Positions 50,801 to 59,194 of a DNA stretch of 64,000 nucleotides are shown one piece after another. Each line of letters begins with the position of its first letter. The first letter of the stretch is position 1. Where the stretch lies: the NCBI RefSeq assembly GCF_003205205.1, contig NZ_QJRL01000006.1, positions 62,001-126,000 on the forward strand, in the 5' to 3' direction. The position numbers were made by a program, and so were the translations under genes. The notes under the pieces were generated by a model. It was not told the DNA's origin. It ran no database searches and saw nothing but the letters and a program-made list of their open reading frames with translations. The DNA comes from Pseudomonas sp. LB-090624. GTDB lineage: Bacteria; Pseudomonadota; Gammaproteobacteria; Pseudomonadales; Pseudomonadaceae.

Positions 50801-52721
50801 CCTTGAAGAGCGCTTTGATCGCCAGCAATGCACCGAGCGATTGATGAGTGCTTCCCGCCGTGAAGGCGGCGCGCACGCCAAAACACTGGTACTGGACCGT
50901 ATGCAGCTCGAAGCGCTACCCGCTTTCACTGCACCCATGCCGCATATCCGCAATCTCAGGCTCGAGGGGTTACAGATGCGGCGCCTGGAGGGCAGCTTCC
51001 TGGCAAACTTCCCTAACCTGGAAACCCTGGAAATCATCGGTAACCCGGACATCGATGCCGAAACATTGTTCGAGGCGCTCAGGTCGGCACCACGGCTACG
51101 CGAGCTGGGCCTGACAGACAATGGCTTGACCACCCTTTCACCCACCGCCCAACAGGCCATCGGGGCTATGCCCGGCCTGCGGCTACTCTGGCTCAGCCGC
51201 AACCGGCTGCAACTCGACACCAACAGTTTAGGCTTCCTGACGCGCTTGCCCCTGGATGCCCTCGGCCTGGGCCACAATCGAATCACACTTGACGCAAGCC
51301 TTGCCGCCCAGTTCCAGGACATGATCCACCCCACTGTACTGCACCTGTCAGGCAACCCACTGCAACTGGCGCCCGACCTGCGCTTCATGGCCCGTCTTGT
51401 CCACCTGGAGCTTGAGCGTTGCGAACTGCAGCAGTGGCCCGACAGCCTGACCGTCCTGATGAGCCAGCCCCAGTACCAACTGCGCTATCTAAACCTGTCG
51501 TCCAACCGCATTCGTACCCTGCCGGACTTGCCTGGTGTGCTGCGTACCCCGTTTGCCCGCGATGTCGCCGCGCACTTGCCGGAGCGCCGCTGGCTGTTCA
51601 ATTACAACACCCTGGAAGCCCAGACACGAGCACGCCTGGGCAGTAGCGGCGTCAACGTATTCGAGCACGCAGAAGACGTGCCACTGTGGCAAGGCATTTT
51701 CCGTGGCGAGGCGAGCATTGCCGAGGAGCAACTGTGGAGCGACCTGTTCGACCAAGGTGAAAACGCAGCGCTGCTGGGCGTACTCGAACGTCTTGCCCAG
51801 TCGGCAGAAGCGCAGCGTGATGGCGAGGCCCTGAGGGCACGCGTCTGGAAGCTGTTGGATGACGCGGCCCGCGACACCGCGCTGCGTGAACGCCTCGCCA
51901 CCGTGGCCGGCGACTTCCCGCCAACCTGTGGCGACGCAGGTGCCGACGCGTTCAGTGCCTTGGAAATAGAAGTGCTGGCCCACGAAGCGGCAGCCGTCGC
52001 CGGTAGTCGACCCGCTGATCTACTGAGCCTGTATGGCAAGTTGTATCGACGCAGTCAGGTCAATCAACTGGCCGATCGCATCAGCTGGAGAAGGTCCTTG
52101 CGCAAACAGGCGCTGCTCGACGGGGCCTTCGATGAAAACCTCCCCCCCTACGATGAGCTGGACGACCCCTCAGCCTTTCCAGACAGCGAACTTCAAACGG
52201 GGCTGGTGGACGATGTCGAGGTACGTTTGGCCTTGCGCCAGTCGTTGGCCAGCGCGCTGGACTACCCTGAGCCGAGCCGAGGCATGCTGTACCGCAATAC
52301 GGCCAGAATCAACGACACAATCATCGAAATGGTGAAAGCTGCGGTCCGTTCCCTGGACAGGGATGCCATCGCTCGGGAGCAATGGTTGACCCAGCAGCCG
52401 GGCTGGGTTGAGTACCTGAAGCGAGAGCATGCAGCGCAATTCAGCGCGATAACCGACTTTTGGCGGCCAGGGCTGGACTACCTGTATTACTGCCTGGATG
52501 AAACCGCAGACCCGGTGACGTCCCTGAACAAATCTTTGCTACAAGCCCTGGCCAGCGTCATGCCTGAAAGCCCACTGGATGCCAGCGGCATTCTGCGACG
52601 CGTGGCGATCAACGAGCAGCAGTATCGCCAGGGCGTGGACATGCTGACCGCCGAGCAGCAACAGGTTGAAACCGATCTGTTGATCAGCTTCACTCGCCAA
52701 CTGCAGACACTCGGCAGTTAA
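47832..52721 (+). CDS. Large LRR toxin-like protein with NEL-type E3 ubiquitin ligase domain
   Basis: A 1629-residue protein. The ATG at 47832 (AAGAG 10 bases upstream) is chosen over the ATG at 47823, which would touch the AAGAG. Residues 1 to about 900 resemble the dermonecrotic-toxin/DUF6543 N-terminal region of Pseudomonas LRR proteins. Two hydrophobic stretches lie at about 427-460 and 477-495. Leucine-rich repeats occupy roughly 1018-1230 (for example LRELGLTDNGLTTL, LRLLWLSRNRLQL, LRYLNLSSNRIRTLP). The C-terminal 265 residues match a novel E3 ligase (NEL) domain, with the catalytic CxD motif at Cys1366 (PTCGDAGADAFSALEIEVLAHEA), as in IpaH and SspH. Such proteins ubiquitinate eukaryotic targets. 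No T3SS gene is here, so delivery route is unknown. It ends 7 bases from the converging helicase gene. Confidence 0.85.
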   Translation: MTTPTPLHQSQITRSLPKWSKALQPTHTRKVVQSLYKEYLDEDGTPYSWYATADGPTREQLHNALQTRNKQLAHVKQALGEFKDIIAFCGPLLTERLKLNVPVDRAQYVFQPFESEANIWVGVPDVETPLVPDVEADVLATRPVGQPQTRSLLEAALHNFEGLDEVGPYSRLTDAAGSDTPLSGLTMADFVRHCRALDLGKRYQDHLLATHEGANRAEIQRLSIAANREALRVQALIAKLKGLLSEAGLDALGQLCDGKPHPTYENEALHCWHFNLFDIPVHEILFIGPDNPYRKNPCILYAPGDSEHPVREFASRQEAGKHLRSRLLQSEFRRALVHLAYKDRQKELAVKLEIALFEEDEAGRRKPRIMPVIPFTLSPIRTDPWTSLYNAHLARMKADAKTIAVPTAEVDANARNERLKYWFDLGMNVLNVAAFFVPGLNTVMLGVFAYDLMSSVFTGFEAWEEGDTRQALAQLESLAINAGVIAGFAVGTRIVQASGFVDALKSVWHEDKEVLWHPDMKPYASTAAIPEEAQPDSLGHVHVDGKTYLKLDGTLYEVFQGADQQWRVRHPDDAQAYAPRLLHHGHARWQLAHEQPLEWDREQLARRLGSHSAGLDDSELDHAMRTTGTDPDVLRRAQAAGLPTPALLIDTLQRLQLDNQTQQIINCVRHGLPLAAYKNFALPELLRLPGWPEGNVLKVYQEPEPWGESVRYGPPHTLGQTEIEITRTDLDNGQLSQTVLDQMDEEAIEQLLGDTPTEHRSSALNNKLAQHLEQHREALFESLQQRRRPTHAPTAQTLARQFPGLPESALEALLGNISNAERERLTNGRVPLRIAEEARLLQARARLDRALLGLFRPSLANDDSLRIKQALQAAHPQADPARLLQLALDDRQHCASLIGQQPINPRFRSPLRLANGQLGYPLSGRGLQGRALPAARRLRALYPELNSEQISGLQAELARGGDLGSAINRLEVEQRTLNRDLNRWVSTARTLEERFDRQQCTERLMSASRREGGAHAKTLVLDRMQLEALPAFTAPMPHIRNLRLEGLQMRRLEGSFLANFPNLETLEIIGNPDIDAETLFEALRSAPRLRELGLTDNGLTTLSPTAQQAIGAMPGLRLLWLSRNRLQLDTNSLGFLTRLPLDALGLGHNRITLDASLAAQFQDMIHPTVLHLSGNPLQLAPDLRFMARLVHLELERCELQQWPDSLTVLMSQPQYQLRYLNLSSNRIRTLPDLPGVLRTPFARDVAAHLPERRWLFNYNTLEAQTRARLGSSGVNVFEHAEDVPLWQGIFRGEASIAEEQLWSDLFDQGENAALLGVLERLAQSAEAQRDGEALRARVWKLLDDAARDTALRERLATVAGDFPPTCGDAGADAFSALEIEVLAHEAAAVAGSRPADLLSLYGKLYRRSQVNQLADRISWRRSLRKQALLDGAFDENLPPYDELDDPSAFPDSELQTGLVDDVEVRLALRQSLASALDYPEPSRGMLYRNTARINDTIIEMVKAAVRSLDRDAIAREQWLTQQPGWVEYLKREHAAQFSAITDFWRPGLDYLYYCLDETADPVTSLNKSLLQALASVMPESPLDASGILRRVAINEQQYRQGVDMLTAEQQQVETDLLISFTRQLQTLGS

Positions 52722-52728
52722 ACCGGAC

Positions 52729-55200
52729 TCAGTCGCCGCGCAGGTCTTCGAAGAAGGCCTGCCTGCCATCCACCTGGCTCGACGCCCTTGGGGCAGCGGC
52801 CGCATCACCATTGGCGGGCTCGACATGCCAGTAGCAGTGCTGCACCGCGCGGGTCACCGCCACGTAGGCCAGGCGCTGCACTTCTTCCTTCTGCGCCGTA
52901 TCGAACGGTTGGGCATCCCCGGCCTTGCCCAGACCGGCCTGGCGATACACCTGGTTCTTGTAGGGTGAGCTGGTCATGTACTGGCAGTCACCCAGCATGA
53001 ACACCGCATCGGCCTGCAAACCCTTGGCACTGTGATAGGTCAGCTGGCGCAGCCGGCGCTGTTCGGCCGGTAGCGCCGCCTCGGCGTGCAGCACGCTTTG
53101 CAGGTGCTCGTTCATCAACGCTCGGTCACTGCCCTTGCGGTACAGCATCATGACCGTCTCACCCCGCTGGTAATGCTCGACAAGCGTTTCGCCCAACGCA
53201 GCCTCGTCACGGTCGAACACCTTGACCGGCGAGCCGGGCAACTCGGCCGCCGGGCCACTGGCGCGGGCTTTCTTGCCGGCAATCGCCGGGGTGCCCTTGA
53301 CCAGGTGCTCGGCCGCATCGATCACCTGTTGCTGGCAGCGGTAGTTGTCGACCAGCATCACCCGCGTGTTGGCCGGCGACGGGAACGCCTTGGTGAACTC
53401 CATGAAATACCTGGGCGAACTGCCACGCCAACCGTAGATCGATTGCCAGTCGTCACCCACGCACAGCAACGACGAATGCTGCGCATGGCGCCCGGTGTGC
53501 ATGGCCGGGCCGCGGCGCCGTATTTCAGCGAGGCTGGCACGCAACCAGCTGACGATCTGCGGCGACACGTCCTGAAACTCGTCGATCAGCAGGTGCGCCA
53601 GCGGCCGCAGCAACGGATCGGGCAGCAGGTGCAGGTTTTCCGGGTTGTTCTCGCCAAACAGGGCGAACATGCGGTTGTAGCTCATCACCGGCGGCGACTG
53701 GTCCAGCAGGTGCGCCTCCAGGGCTTTCCAGTACAGGGCCAGGGCCTCGAAGAACAGCGCGTCGCTATCGCCGGCCGGGAAGCTCATCGCCGCCACTGCC
53801 GTGTTCACATCCAGCCCGAGGTTTTCGATGAAACTGGCCGCGGCGACGAATGCATCCAGCAGCGGCGCCGCCGCCAGCTCGCCCTTGACCTTGTATTCGA
53901 AACCCGGCCCCGCCACCGCATCACCGGCCAGCGATGCCGCCAGCCGCCGGGCCATGGCGTAGTTGTCGAGCCAGATCAGCGGCCTGTCGCAAAACGCCTG
54001 CAGCAAGGTGCGCTTGACCGCCCACTCGCCGCGTACCGCCAGCTTGGCGCCAGGGCGCTGATACTGCGCGCTTTCTGCCGGGTCGAAACCCAACACCACC
54101 CATGGCCCACCATTGGCCAGGCGCCCGTGCACATGGAAGCGGCTGCCACGGATCTCGACAGTTTCGCGGCACGGCTCGATGCCCTTGATCGGCCAGGCGC
54201 CAGCGGCAAACCACAGGTCCTCGATCACGTCGCACAGTTCTTCGTCGCGCTGGGCGGCAAGCTGGGTTACCTGGGCGCGCTTCTGCACATCAGGGTTGTT
54301 CGGGTCCAGTGGCTTGAGTTGCAAGGCTTCACTGCGCAACAGACCGATCAGCTCGGCAAACCGCGGGCTCTCGCCCAACACCTGGCTGTAACATTGGTTC
54401 AGCTGCTGACGCTGGGCATCGTTCAGGCGCAGGTCGAACGGGTTGCTGTCGGCCTCGGCCTCGCGCCCGGCAGGCATTTCGGCGCCCAGCGTCTCGAAGG
54501 CGCGCACCTGGTCGAAACCCGGCAGGCTGCGTACCAGTGGCAGAATGCGCGAATGAAAGGTACGTACCAGCTCGCGGGCTTGTGGCGGTTGCAGGTTGAT
54601 CTGCCACAGGGCGAAGACCTGGAGCAGGCGCTTGATGAAATCCTTGCGCGATTCGCGGGTGAAGGTGACCACGGTCATCGCATCCAGCTCGTAGCCCAGA
54701 TAATGACGCAGCAGCAGGATCCGCAGCACCAGCGAGGTGGACTTGCCCGCCCCGGCCCCGGCCACCACGCAGGTGGACGGCGTGTCGCTGAAAATCAGTT
54801 TCCATTGCGCGGCGCTGGGCTGCGCCTCGGCGGGCAGGCGCTGGGCGACATCGGCCTTGAAGCGCTTTTTTAGCTCGGCAGTCAGCGGCAGGCGCCAGTC
54901 ATCGAACAGCTTGTCATCCTGGCCCGGTACAGCGGCAGTGTCGGGGCGGGTGTCGCGAATCACCAGCACCTGGCGCCCAGCCTCGTACCCCTCCTCCCGC
55001 CCACGCTCGAAGCCGTCACGCAAACCTTCGGCGTGGCCATTGCGCTGGCCGGTGGCGTGGCCAAGAAACCAGGATTCGCGGTGCTGCGCTTGCAGGCGGG
55101 TCAAGCCACGCCCCAGCAAGCGGGCGACCAGGCGGCGAAACCAGGGCAACTGGGCAGGTGGGGTAAGGTTGGCGGGGGCCTGGGGTTGCTCGTGGGCCAC
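52729..55200 (-). CDS. UvrD/HelD-like superfamily 1 helicase with GxxxG-repeat N-terminus
   Basis: An 823-residue SF1 helicase. Motifs seen: Walker A AGAGAGKST, Ia TFTRESRKDF, II LLIDEFQDVSP, III CVGDDWQSIYGWRGS, IV LVDNYRCQQQVI, V YHSAKGLQADAVFML and VI LAYVAVTRAVQ. The order fits helicase IV (HelD). The GTG at 55200 is preferred because GGAG lies five bases upstream; ATG at 55245 is an in-frame alternative. Residues 47-75 hold eight glycines at exactly four-residue spacing (GHATGQRNGHAEG and on), the GxxxG helix-packing pattern known from FliH and Yae1. HelD-type enzymes process recombination intermediates or displace RNA polymerase; what the repeat binds is unknown. Confidence 0.87.
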   Translation of the reverse strand: MAHEQPQAPANLTPPAQLPWFRRLVARLLGRGLTRLQAQHRESWFLGHATGQRNGHAEGLRDGFERGREEGYEAGRQVLVIRDTRPDTAAVPGQDDKLFDDWRLPLTAELKKRFKADVAQRLPAEAQPSAAQWKLIFSDTPSTCVVAGAGAGKSTSLVLRILLLRHYLGYELDAMTVVTFTRESRKDFIKRLLQVFALWQINLQPPQARELVRTFHSRILPLVRSLPGFDQVRAFETLGAEMPAGREAEADSNPFDLRLNDAQRQQLNQCYSQVLGESPRFAELIGLLRSEALQLKPLDPNNPDVQKRAQVTQLAAQRDEELCDVIEDLWFAAGAWPIKGIEPCRETVEIRGSRFHVHGRLANGGPWVVLGFDPAESAQYQRPGAKLAVRGEWAVKRTLLQAFCDRPLIWLDNYAMARRLAASLAGDAVAGPGFEYKVKGELAAAPLLDAFVAAASFIENLGLDVNTAVAAMSFPAGDSDALFFEALALYWKALEAHLLDQSPPVMSYNRMFALFGENNPENLHLLPDPLLRPLAHLLIDEFQDVSPQIVSWLRASLAEIRRRGPAMHTGRHAQHSSLLCVGDDWQSIYGWRGSSPRYFMEFTKAFPSPANTRVMLVDNYRCQQQVIDAAEHLVKGTPAIAGKKARASGPAAELPGSPVKVFDRDEAALGETLVEHYQRGETVMMLYRKGSDRALMNEHLQSVLHAEAALPAEQRRLRQLTYHSAKGLQADAVFMLGDCQYMTSSPYKNQVYRQAGLGKAGDAQPFDTAQKEEVQRLAYVAVTRAVQHCYWHVEPANGDAAAAPRASSQVDGRQAFFEDLRGD

Positions 55201-55420
55201 GGTCACTCCGTTGTAAAACCAAATCAGCGGGCATGTTCGCCGCATCGAGAAAAAATCGCCAGCGAATGCTTGCAGATCAGTGGATTAGGCGATGAAACGG
55301 GTAAAAACCCGCAGCAAAACACATCGATCATATAGATAGTTTTAAGCCGATATTTACGCTTATTTTCGATCTATCATTGGCGCATCATGGCGTCATTCCA
55401 CTGATTGAAGGAGCACGACC

Positions 55421-56119
55421 ATGCTGCAACTGCGACCGTTCGACAGCCTCGGCCACGCCAACCACGGCTGGCTCGACGCCCACCACCATTTTTCGTTCGC
55501 CGAGTACTACGACCCGGCGCGCATGCACTGGGGCAACCTGCGGGTCTGGAACGATGACCTGATCGCGGCCGGCAGCGGTTTCCCGCCGCACCCGCACCGC
55601 GACATGGAAATCATCACCTATGTACGGGAAGGTGCCATCAGTCACCAGGACAGCCTGGGTAACAAAGGCCGTACCGAGGCCGGTGATGTGCAGGTCATGA
55701 GTGCCGGTACCGGCATCGTGCACAGCGAGTACAACCTGGAAGACGTCGATACCCGCATCTTCCAGATCTGGATCGTGCCGGAGCGCACCGGTGAAGCGCC
55801 GCAGTGGGGTAGCCGGCCGTTTCCCAAAGGTGAGCGTGGCGAAGGCTTCGTGACCCTGGCCAGCGGCCGTGCCGGCGACCAGGACAGCTTGCAGATTCGC
55901 ACCGATGCGCGCCTGGTGGCTGCCACCCTGAAGGCGGGTGAAACCGCCGAGTACCGCTTCGATAGCGCACGCCGGGGTTACCTGGTGCCGGCCAAGGGCC
56001 TGGTGGACGTCAACGGGCTGCGGGCCAATGCACGTGATGGTGTGGCGATCGAACAGGAGGAAGTGCTGCGGGTGACCGCCCTTGAAGACAGCGAGATCGT
56101 GCTGGTGGATGTGGCCTGA
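55421..56119 (+). CDS. Pirin family protein (YhhW-like bicupin)
   Basis: A 232-residue bicupin. The metal site PPHPHRDMEIITY (His ligands 57 and 59) and a following HSEYN stretch with His and Glu are intact in the N-terminal cupin. The C-terminal cupin is shorter, as in YhhW. Pirins bind iron and some have quercetinase activity; in bacteria they may modulate metabolism or stress. The ATG at 55421 follows AAGGAGCACGACC. It is divergent from the helicase gene and is the only gene before a REP-rich spacer. Confidence 0.85.
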   Translation: MLQLRPFDSLGHANHGWLDAHHHFSFAEYYDPARMHWGNLRVWNDDLIAAGSGFPPHPHRDMEIITYVREGAISHQDSLGNKGRTEAGDVQVMSAGTGIVHSEYNLEDVDTRIFQIWIVPERTGEAPQWGSRPFPKGERGEGFVTLASGRAGDQDSLQIRTDARLVAATLKAGETAEYRFDSARRGYLVPAKGLVDVNGLRANARDGVAIEQEEVLRVTALEDSEIVLVDVA

Positions 56120-56161
56120 TCGATCGGCCAACGCAGGCCACCTCGTCCGGCTTGCACCGAT

Positions 56162-56258
56162 CTCATCGCCGGCACGCCAGCGCCCACAGTGTCCCGTGCA
56201 GGCCAAGATCGACATAAAGCCTGCGCGGCCCCTGTGGGGGCCGCATTACCGGCGATGA
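56162..56258. repeat. REP-type compound palindrome upstream of the fusion synthetase
   Basis: CTCATCGCCGG (56162-56172) pairs with CCGGCGATGAG (56248-56258). Inside, GCGGCCCC (56226-56233) pairs with GGGGCCGC (56238-56245). This nested structure is typical of pseudomonad REP units and may end the pirin transcript. Confidence 0.6.
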
Positions 56259-56411
56259 GCTGCACAGCAGCCCCATTCCGAACCCGTCTGAGAAACCAGG
56301 TGCCTACCCCGGCCATCGCACGGCCAGCATTCTTGTTGGCGCCTGCGCGCTCCCTGCACTAGCGTTGTGCTACCAGCCAGCCCAAACGTTCATGCGGAGC
56401 CCCCACCCATC

Positions 56412-59177
56412 ATGCCGGACCTGCGCCCGAACCCCACGCTGCGCCTGGAATACCGTACCGGGCAACCGATTTACCAGGCCTTTCTGGAACACGCCAGCCG
56501 CTGCCCCGATGGCACCGCGATCATTGCCGCGCACACCACTTGCAGCTACGCCCAGTTAGAGCAGGTAAGCCGGGGTATTGCCGCCTTCCTGCTTCAGAAT
56601 ATAGATAACACCTCCGATCGCGTGTTGATCGTCGCCGACCGTTGCGCCGCCCTGGTCTACGCCATGCTCGGGTGCCTGCGCGCCGGGCTGGCGTTCAGCG
56701 TGGCAGACGCCGCGTACCCTGCCACCCGCATCCAGCAACTCGTCAACACCCTGGCGCCTGCCGTCATCCTGCGCTGTGGCAAGGCCACCGTCGACGCCAC
56801 GCAGCGCCTCGTCGTACCGGTGCCGGAAGCCCCCGCCGAGGCACTGCACGCGTTCCCCCAAGCGATCGCACTGCCAGCTGTCAGCCCCGAACAACCGGCC
56901 TACATCACCTTCACCTCGGGCAGCACCGGCGAGCCCAAGGGCATCATCACTCACCATGCGCCGTTGGTGCACTTTATCGACTGGCATGTGCAGCAGCACG
57001 GTTTCACCCAGGCCGACACCTTCTCGCTGCTTTCCGGCCTGGGCCATGACCCGGTGTACCGCGACGTGTTCACCCCCCTGTCGCTAGGCGCAACCATCGC
57101 CTGCCCGGCCCCGTCGACCCTGACCGATCCGGCGCAACTGGCCAACTGGATTCACCAACATGCCGTTAGCGTGATTCATCTCACGCCGCCACTGGGCAAG
57201 CTGATCCAAACCGGTGCGCAAGCGAATGGCCAGGTATTCGAACAACTGCGCTACCTGTTCTGGGGCGGCGACGCGCTCAACCCGGCGCTTTACCAGCAGA
57301 TCAGGGTCATCGCGCCGAATGCCGTTAACGTCAATTTCTACGGCACCACCGAAACCCCGCAAGCCATGGCTTTCCATACCCTCGACCCGGCCATGGACAC
57401 TGCCCGGGTGCCGTTGGGCAAAGGCATCGCCGAGGCACAGTTGCTGGTGGTCAACCCTGCCAATCAGCTGGTCAGCACGGGCGAAACCGGCGAAATCCTG
57501 ATTCGCAGCCCGTACCTGTCGCTGGGCTACTGGGGCGACCCGGCGCTGACCGAGGCCAAGTTCATCGCCAACCCGTTCAACGGCCTGGCTAGCGACCGTT
57601 GCTACCGCACCGGCGACCTGGGCACCTACCTGGCCGATGGCAGCGCCAGCTTCCTGGGCCGTGCGGACAGCCAGGTAAAAATCCGTGGCCATCGGATCGA
57701 ACTGGCGGAAATCGAGAACACGCTGAACCGCCACCCGCATATCGAGCAATGTGCAGTGCTGGCCAATCACGACAGTGCATCGACCCGCCTGGTGGCCTAT
57801 TGCGTCGCACGTCAGGCCACCTCCGCTGATGAACTGCGCCAGGCCCTCGCCGGACAACTGCCGGACTACATGGTGCCGGCGCTGTTCATAATGCTCGATG
57901 CCCTGCCACTTACCCCTAATGGCAAGCTCGACAAACGCGCCCTTCCCGCGCCATTTGACGACAGCACGGGCCAAACCTTGTCACCGCTGGCGGAAAAACT
58001 GAGCTCAGCCTGGGCACGCATCCTTCAGGTACCGCACCTGGATGCAAGGTTGAGTTTTGTCGAGCTTGGCGGCGACTCTTTGTCGTTCGTCCAGGCTTCG
58101 CGCGTGCTGGAGGAGCTGATCGGCCACCTTCCGGGCCGTTGGGAAACCCTGCCGGTGTACCAGCTGGCCGAGCTGAGCGCGCCAGCCAAGAGCGCCTGGC
58201 GGGTGATGGAAATGCCGGTGTTCATCCGCATGCTCGCCATCATCCTGATCGTGGTCGGCCACCTGAGCGAGCTCGACCACTGGCTGATCGTCGGCGAAAC
58301 CTCGGTACTGTTCCTGGTCTCTGGCATCAGCCTGGCGCGCTTCCAGCTCAAGGCCATCGAAGAACGCGGCGATGCACGTACGCTGATCAGGTCGCTGGCG
58401 GCGATCGTCGTGCCGACGCTGTTGTACACCGCGCTGCTGCAACTGGTGTTCGACCAGCTGCACTGGCAATCACTGCTGCTGGTGGCCAACTGGTTCCCGG
58501 TCAACCAGGTTGGCCTGTTCAACTACTGGTACATCGAAGTGCTGGTGCAGATGATCGTGATCATTGGCCTGGTACTGTCGATCAGGCGCGTGCGCCAGCG
58601 CGTCAGCGCCGACCCGTTCCGTTGCCTGACCATCGCCGCCTGTGCATTGGTGGCGCTGGATGTGCTGCTCAACCGCTTCGTGTTCGATGCCGGCCCCCTG
58701 CTCAACCGGGTACCGCAACATTTCCTGGCGGTCATGGTATTGGGGATGGCCGTTCACCACGCCGATACCATGGCGCGCAAATGGATAGCCAGTGCGGTGG
58801 CCGTGCTGGTGGTGGGTGAGCTGGACCTGATGGCGGTGGCCGGTGTTGGCTGGGAGGCCTTCACACGCTATGTCGACATTGCCCTGCCGGCGATGCTGGC
58901 GCTTATCTGGTTCCGTTCGCTACCCGTACCCGCGCTGGTGGCCCGGGCGGGTGCGGTGATCGCGTCGTCAACCCTGTATATCTACCTGACACACTTCCAG
59001 TTCCAGTCGCTGGCGGACCATTTTTTCCATCACCCGCTGTTCGAGGTCGCCGTGGCCATAACCGGTGGCGTGGCCGTCAGCTATGCCTGGACCACAGCGA
59101 CGCGCTGGCTGCTCGCACGCATCAATACCGGCAACAAGCCACGCGGCGGTGATGATCCCGTGCAGCGTGCGGCCTGA
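56412..59177 (+). CDS. Adenylation domain - carrier protein - acyltransferase-3 membrane fusion
   Basis: A 921-residue single-chain protein with three parts. Residues about 20-510 are an NRPS-type adenylation domain: A3 YITFTSGSTGEPKG, A5 NFYGTTETPQ, A7 YRTGDLG, A10 PNGKLDKRALPAP. Its A4 region, LSGLGHDPVYRDVFTPLSLGA, resembles that of aminoadipate-activating Lys2-type domains. A carrier domain follows with the phosphopantetheine serine in LGGDSLSF (Ser556). From about 600 an acyltransferase-3 (OafA-like) membrane domain starts with RMLAIILIVVGH, an R-X10-H motif (Arg606, His617), and has about ten helices. It probably activates an acid, loads the carrier and transfers the acyl group to a membrane or exported acceptor. 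No condensation or thioesterase domain is present. The ATG at 56412 is chosen; a GTG at 56367 is possible. Substrate and product unknown. Confidence 0.85.
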   Translation: MPDLRPNPTLRLEYRTGQPIYQAFLEHASRCPDGTAIIAAHTTCSYAQLEQVSRGIAAFLLQNIDNTSDRVLIVADRCAALVYAMLGCLRAGLAFSVADAAYPATRIQQLVNTLAPAVILRCGKATVDATQRLVVPVPEAPAEALHAFPQAIALPAVSPEQPAYITFTSGSTGEPKGIITHHAPLVHFIDWHVQQHGFTQADTFSLLSGLGHDPVYRDVFTPLSLGATIACPAPSTLTDPAQLANWIHQHAVSVIHLTPPLGKLIQTGAQANGQVFEQLRYLFWGGDALNPALYQQIRVIAPNAVNVNFYGTTETPQAMAFHTLDPAMDTARVPLGKGIAEAQLLVVNPANQLVSTGETGEILIRSPYLSLGYWGDPALTEAKFIANPFNGLASDRCYRTGDLGTYLADGSASFLGRADSQVKIRGHRIELAEIENTLNRHPHIEQCAVLANHDSASTRLVAYCVARQATSADELRQALAGQLPDYMVPALFIMLDALPLTPNGKLDKRALPAPFDDSTGQTLSPLAEKLSSAWARILQVPHLDARLSFVELGGDSLSFVQASRVLEELIGHLPGRWETLPVYQLAELSAPAKSAWRVMEMPVFIRMLAIILIVVGHLSELDHWLIVGETSVLFLVSGISLARFQLKAIEERGDARTLIRSLAAIVVPTLLYTALLQLVFDQLHWQSLLLVANWFPVNQVGLFNYWYIEVLVQMIVIIGLVLSIRRVRQRVSADPFRCLTIAACALVALDVLLNRFVFDAGPLLNRVPQHFLAVMVLGMAVHHADTMARKWIASAVAVLVVGELDLMAVAGVGWEAFTRYVDIALPAMLALIWFRSLPVPALVARAGAVIASSTLYIYLTHFQFQSLADHFFHHPLFEVAVAITGGVAVSYAWTTATRWLLARINTGNKPRGGDDPVQRAA

Positions 59178-59194
59178 ACCCACCCGTACCGCCG

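Noticed and set aside
56412..59177. Reading the fusion as an epsilon-poly-lysine synthetase (Pls)
   Set aside because: Pls has three tandem C-like domains between membrane helices. Here the membrane part has an R-X10-H motif and about ten helices like AT3 enzymes, without the extra soluble domains.
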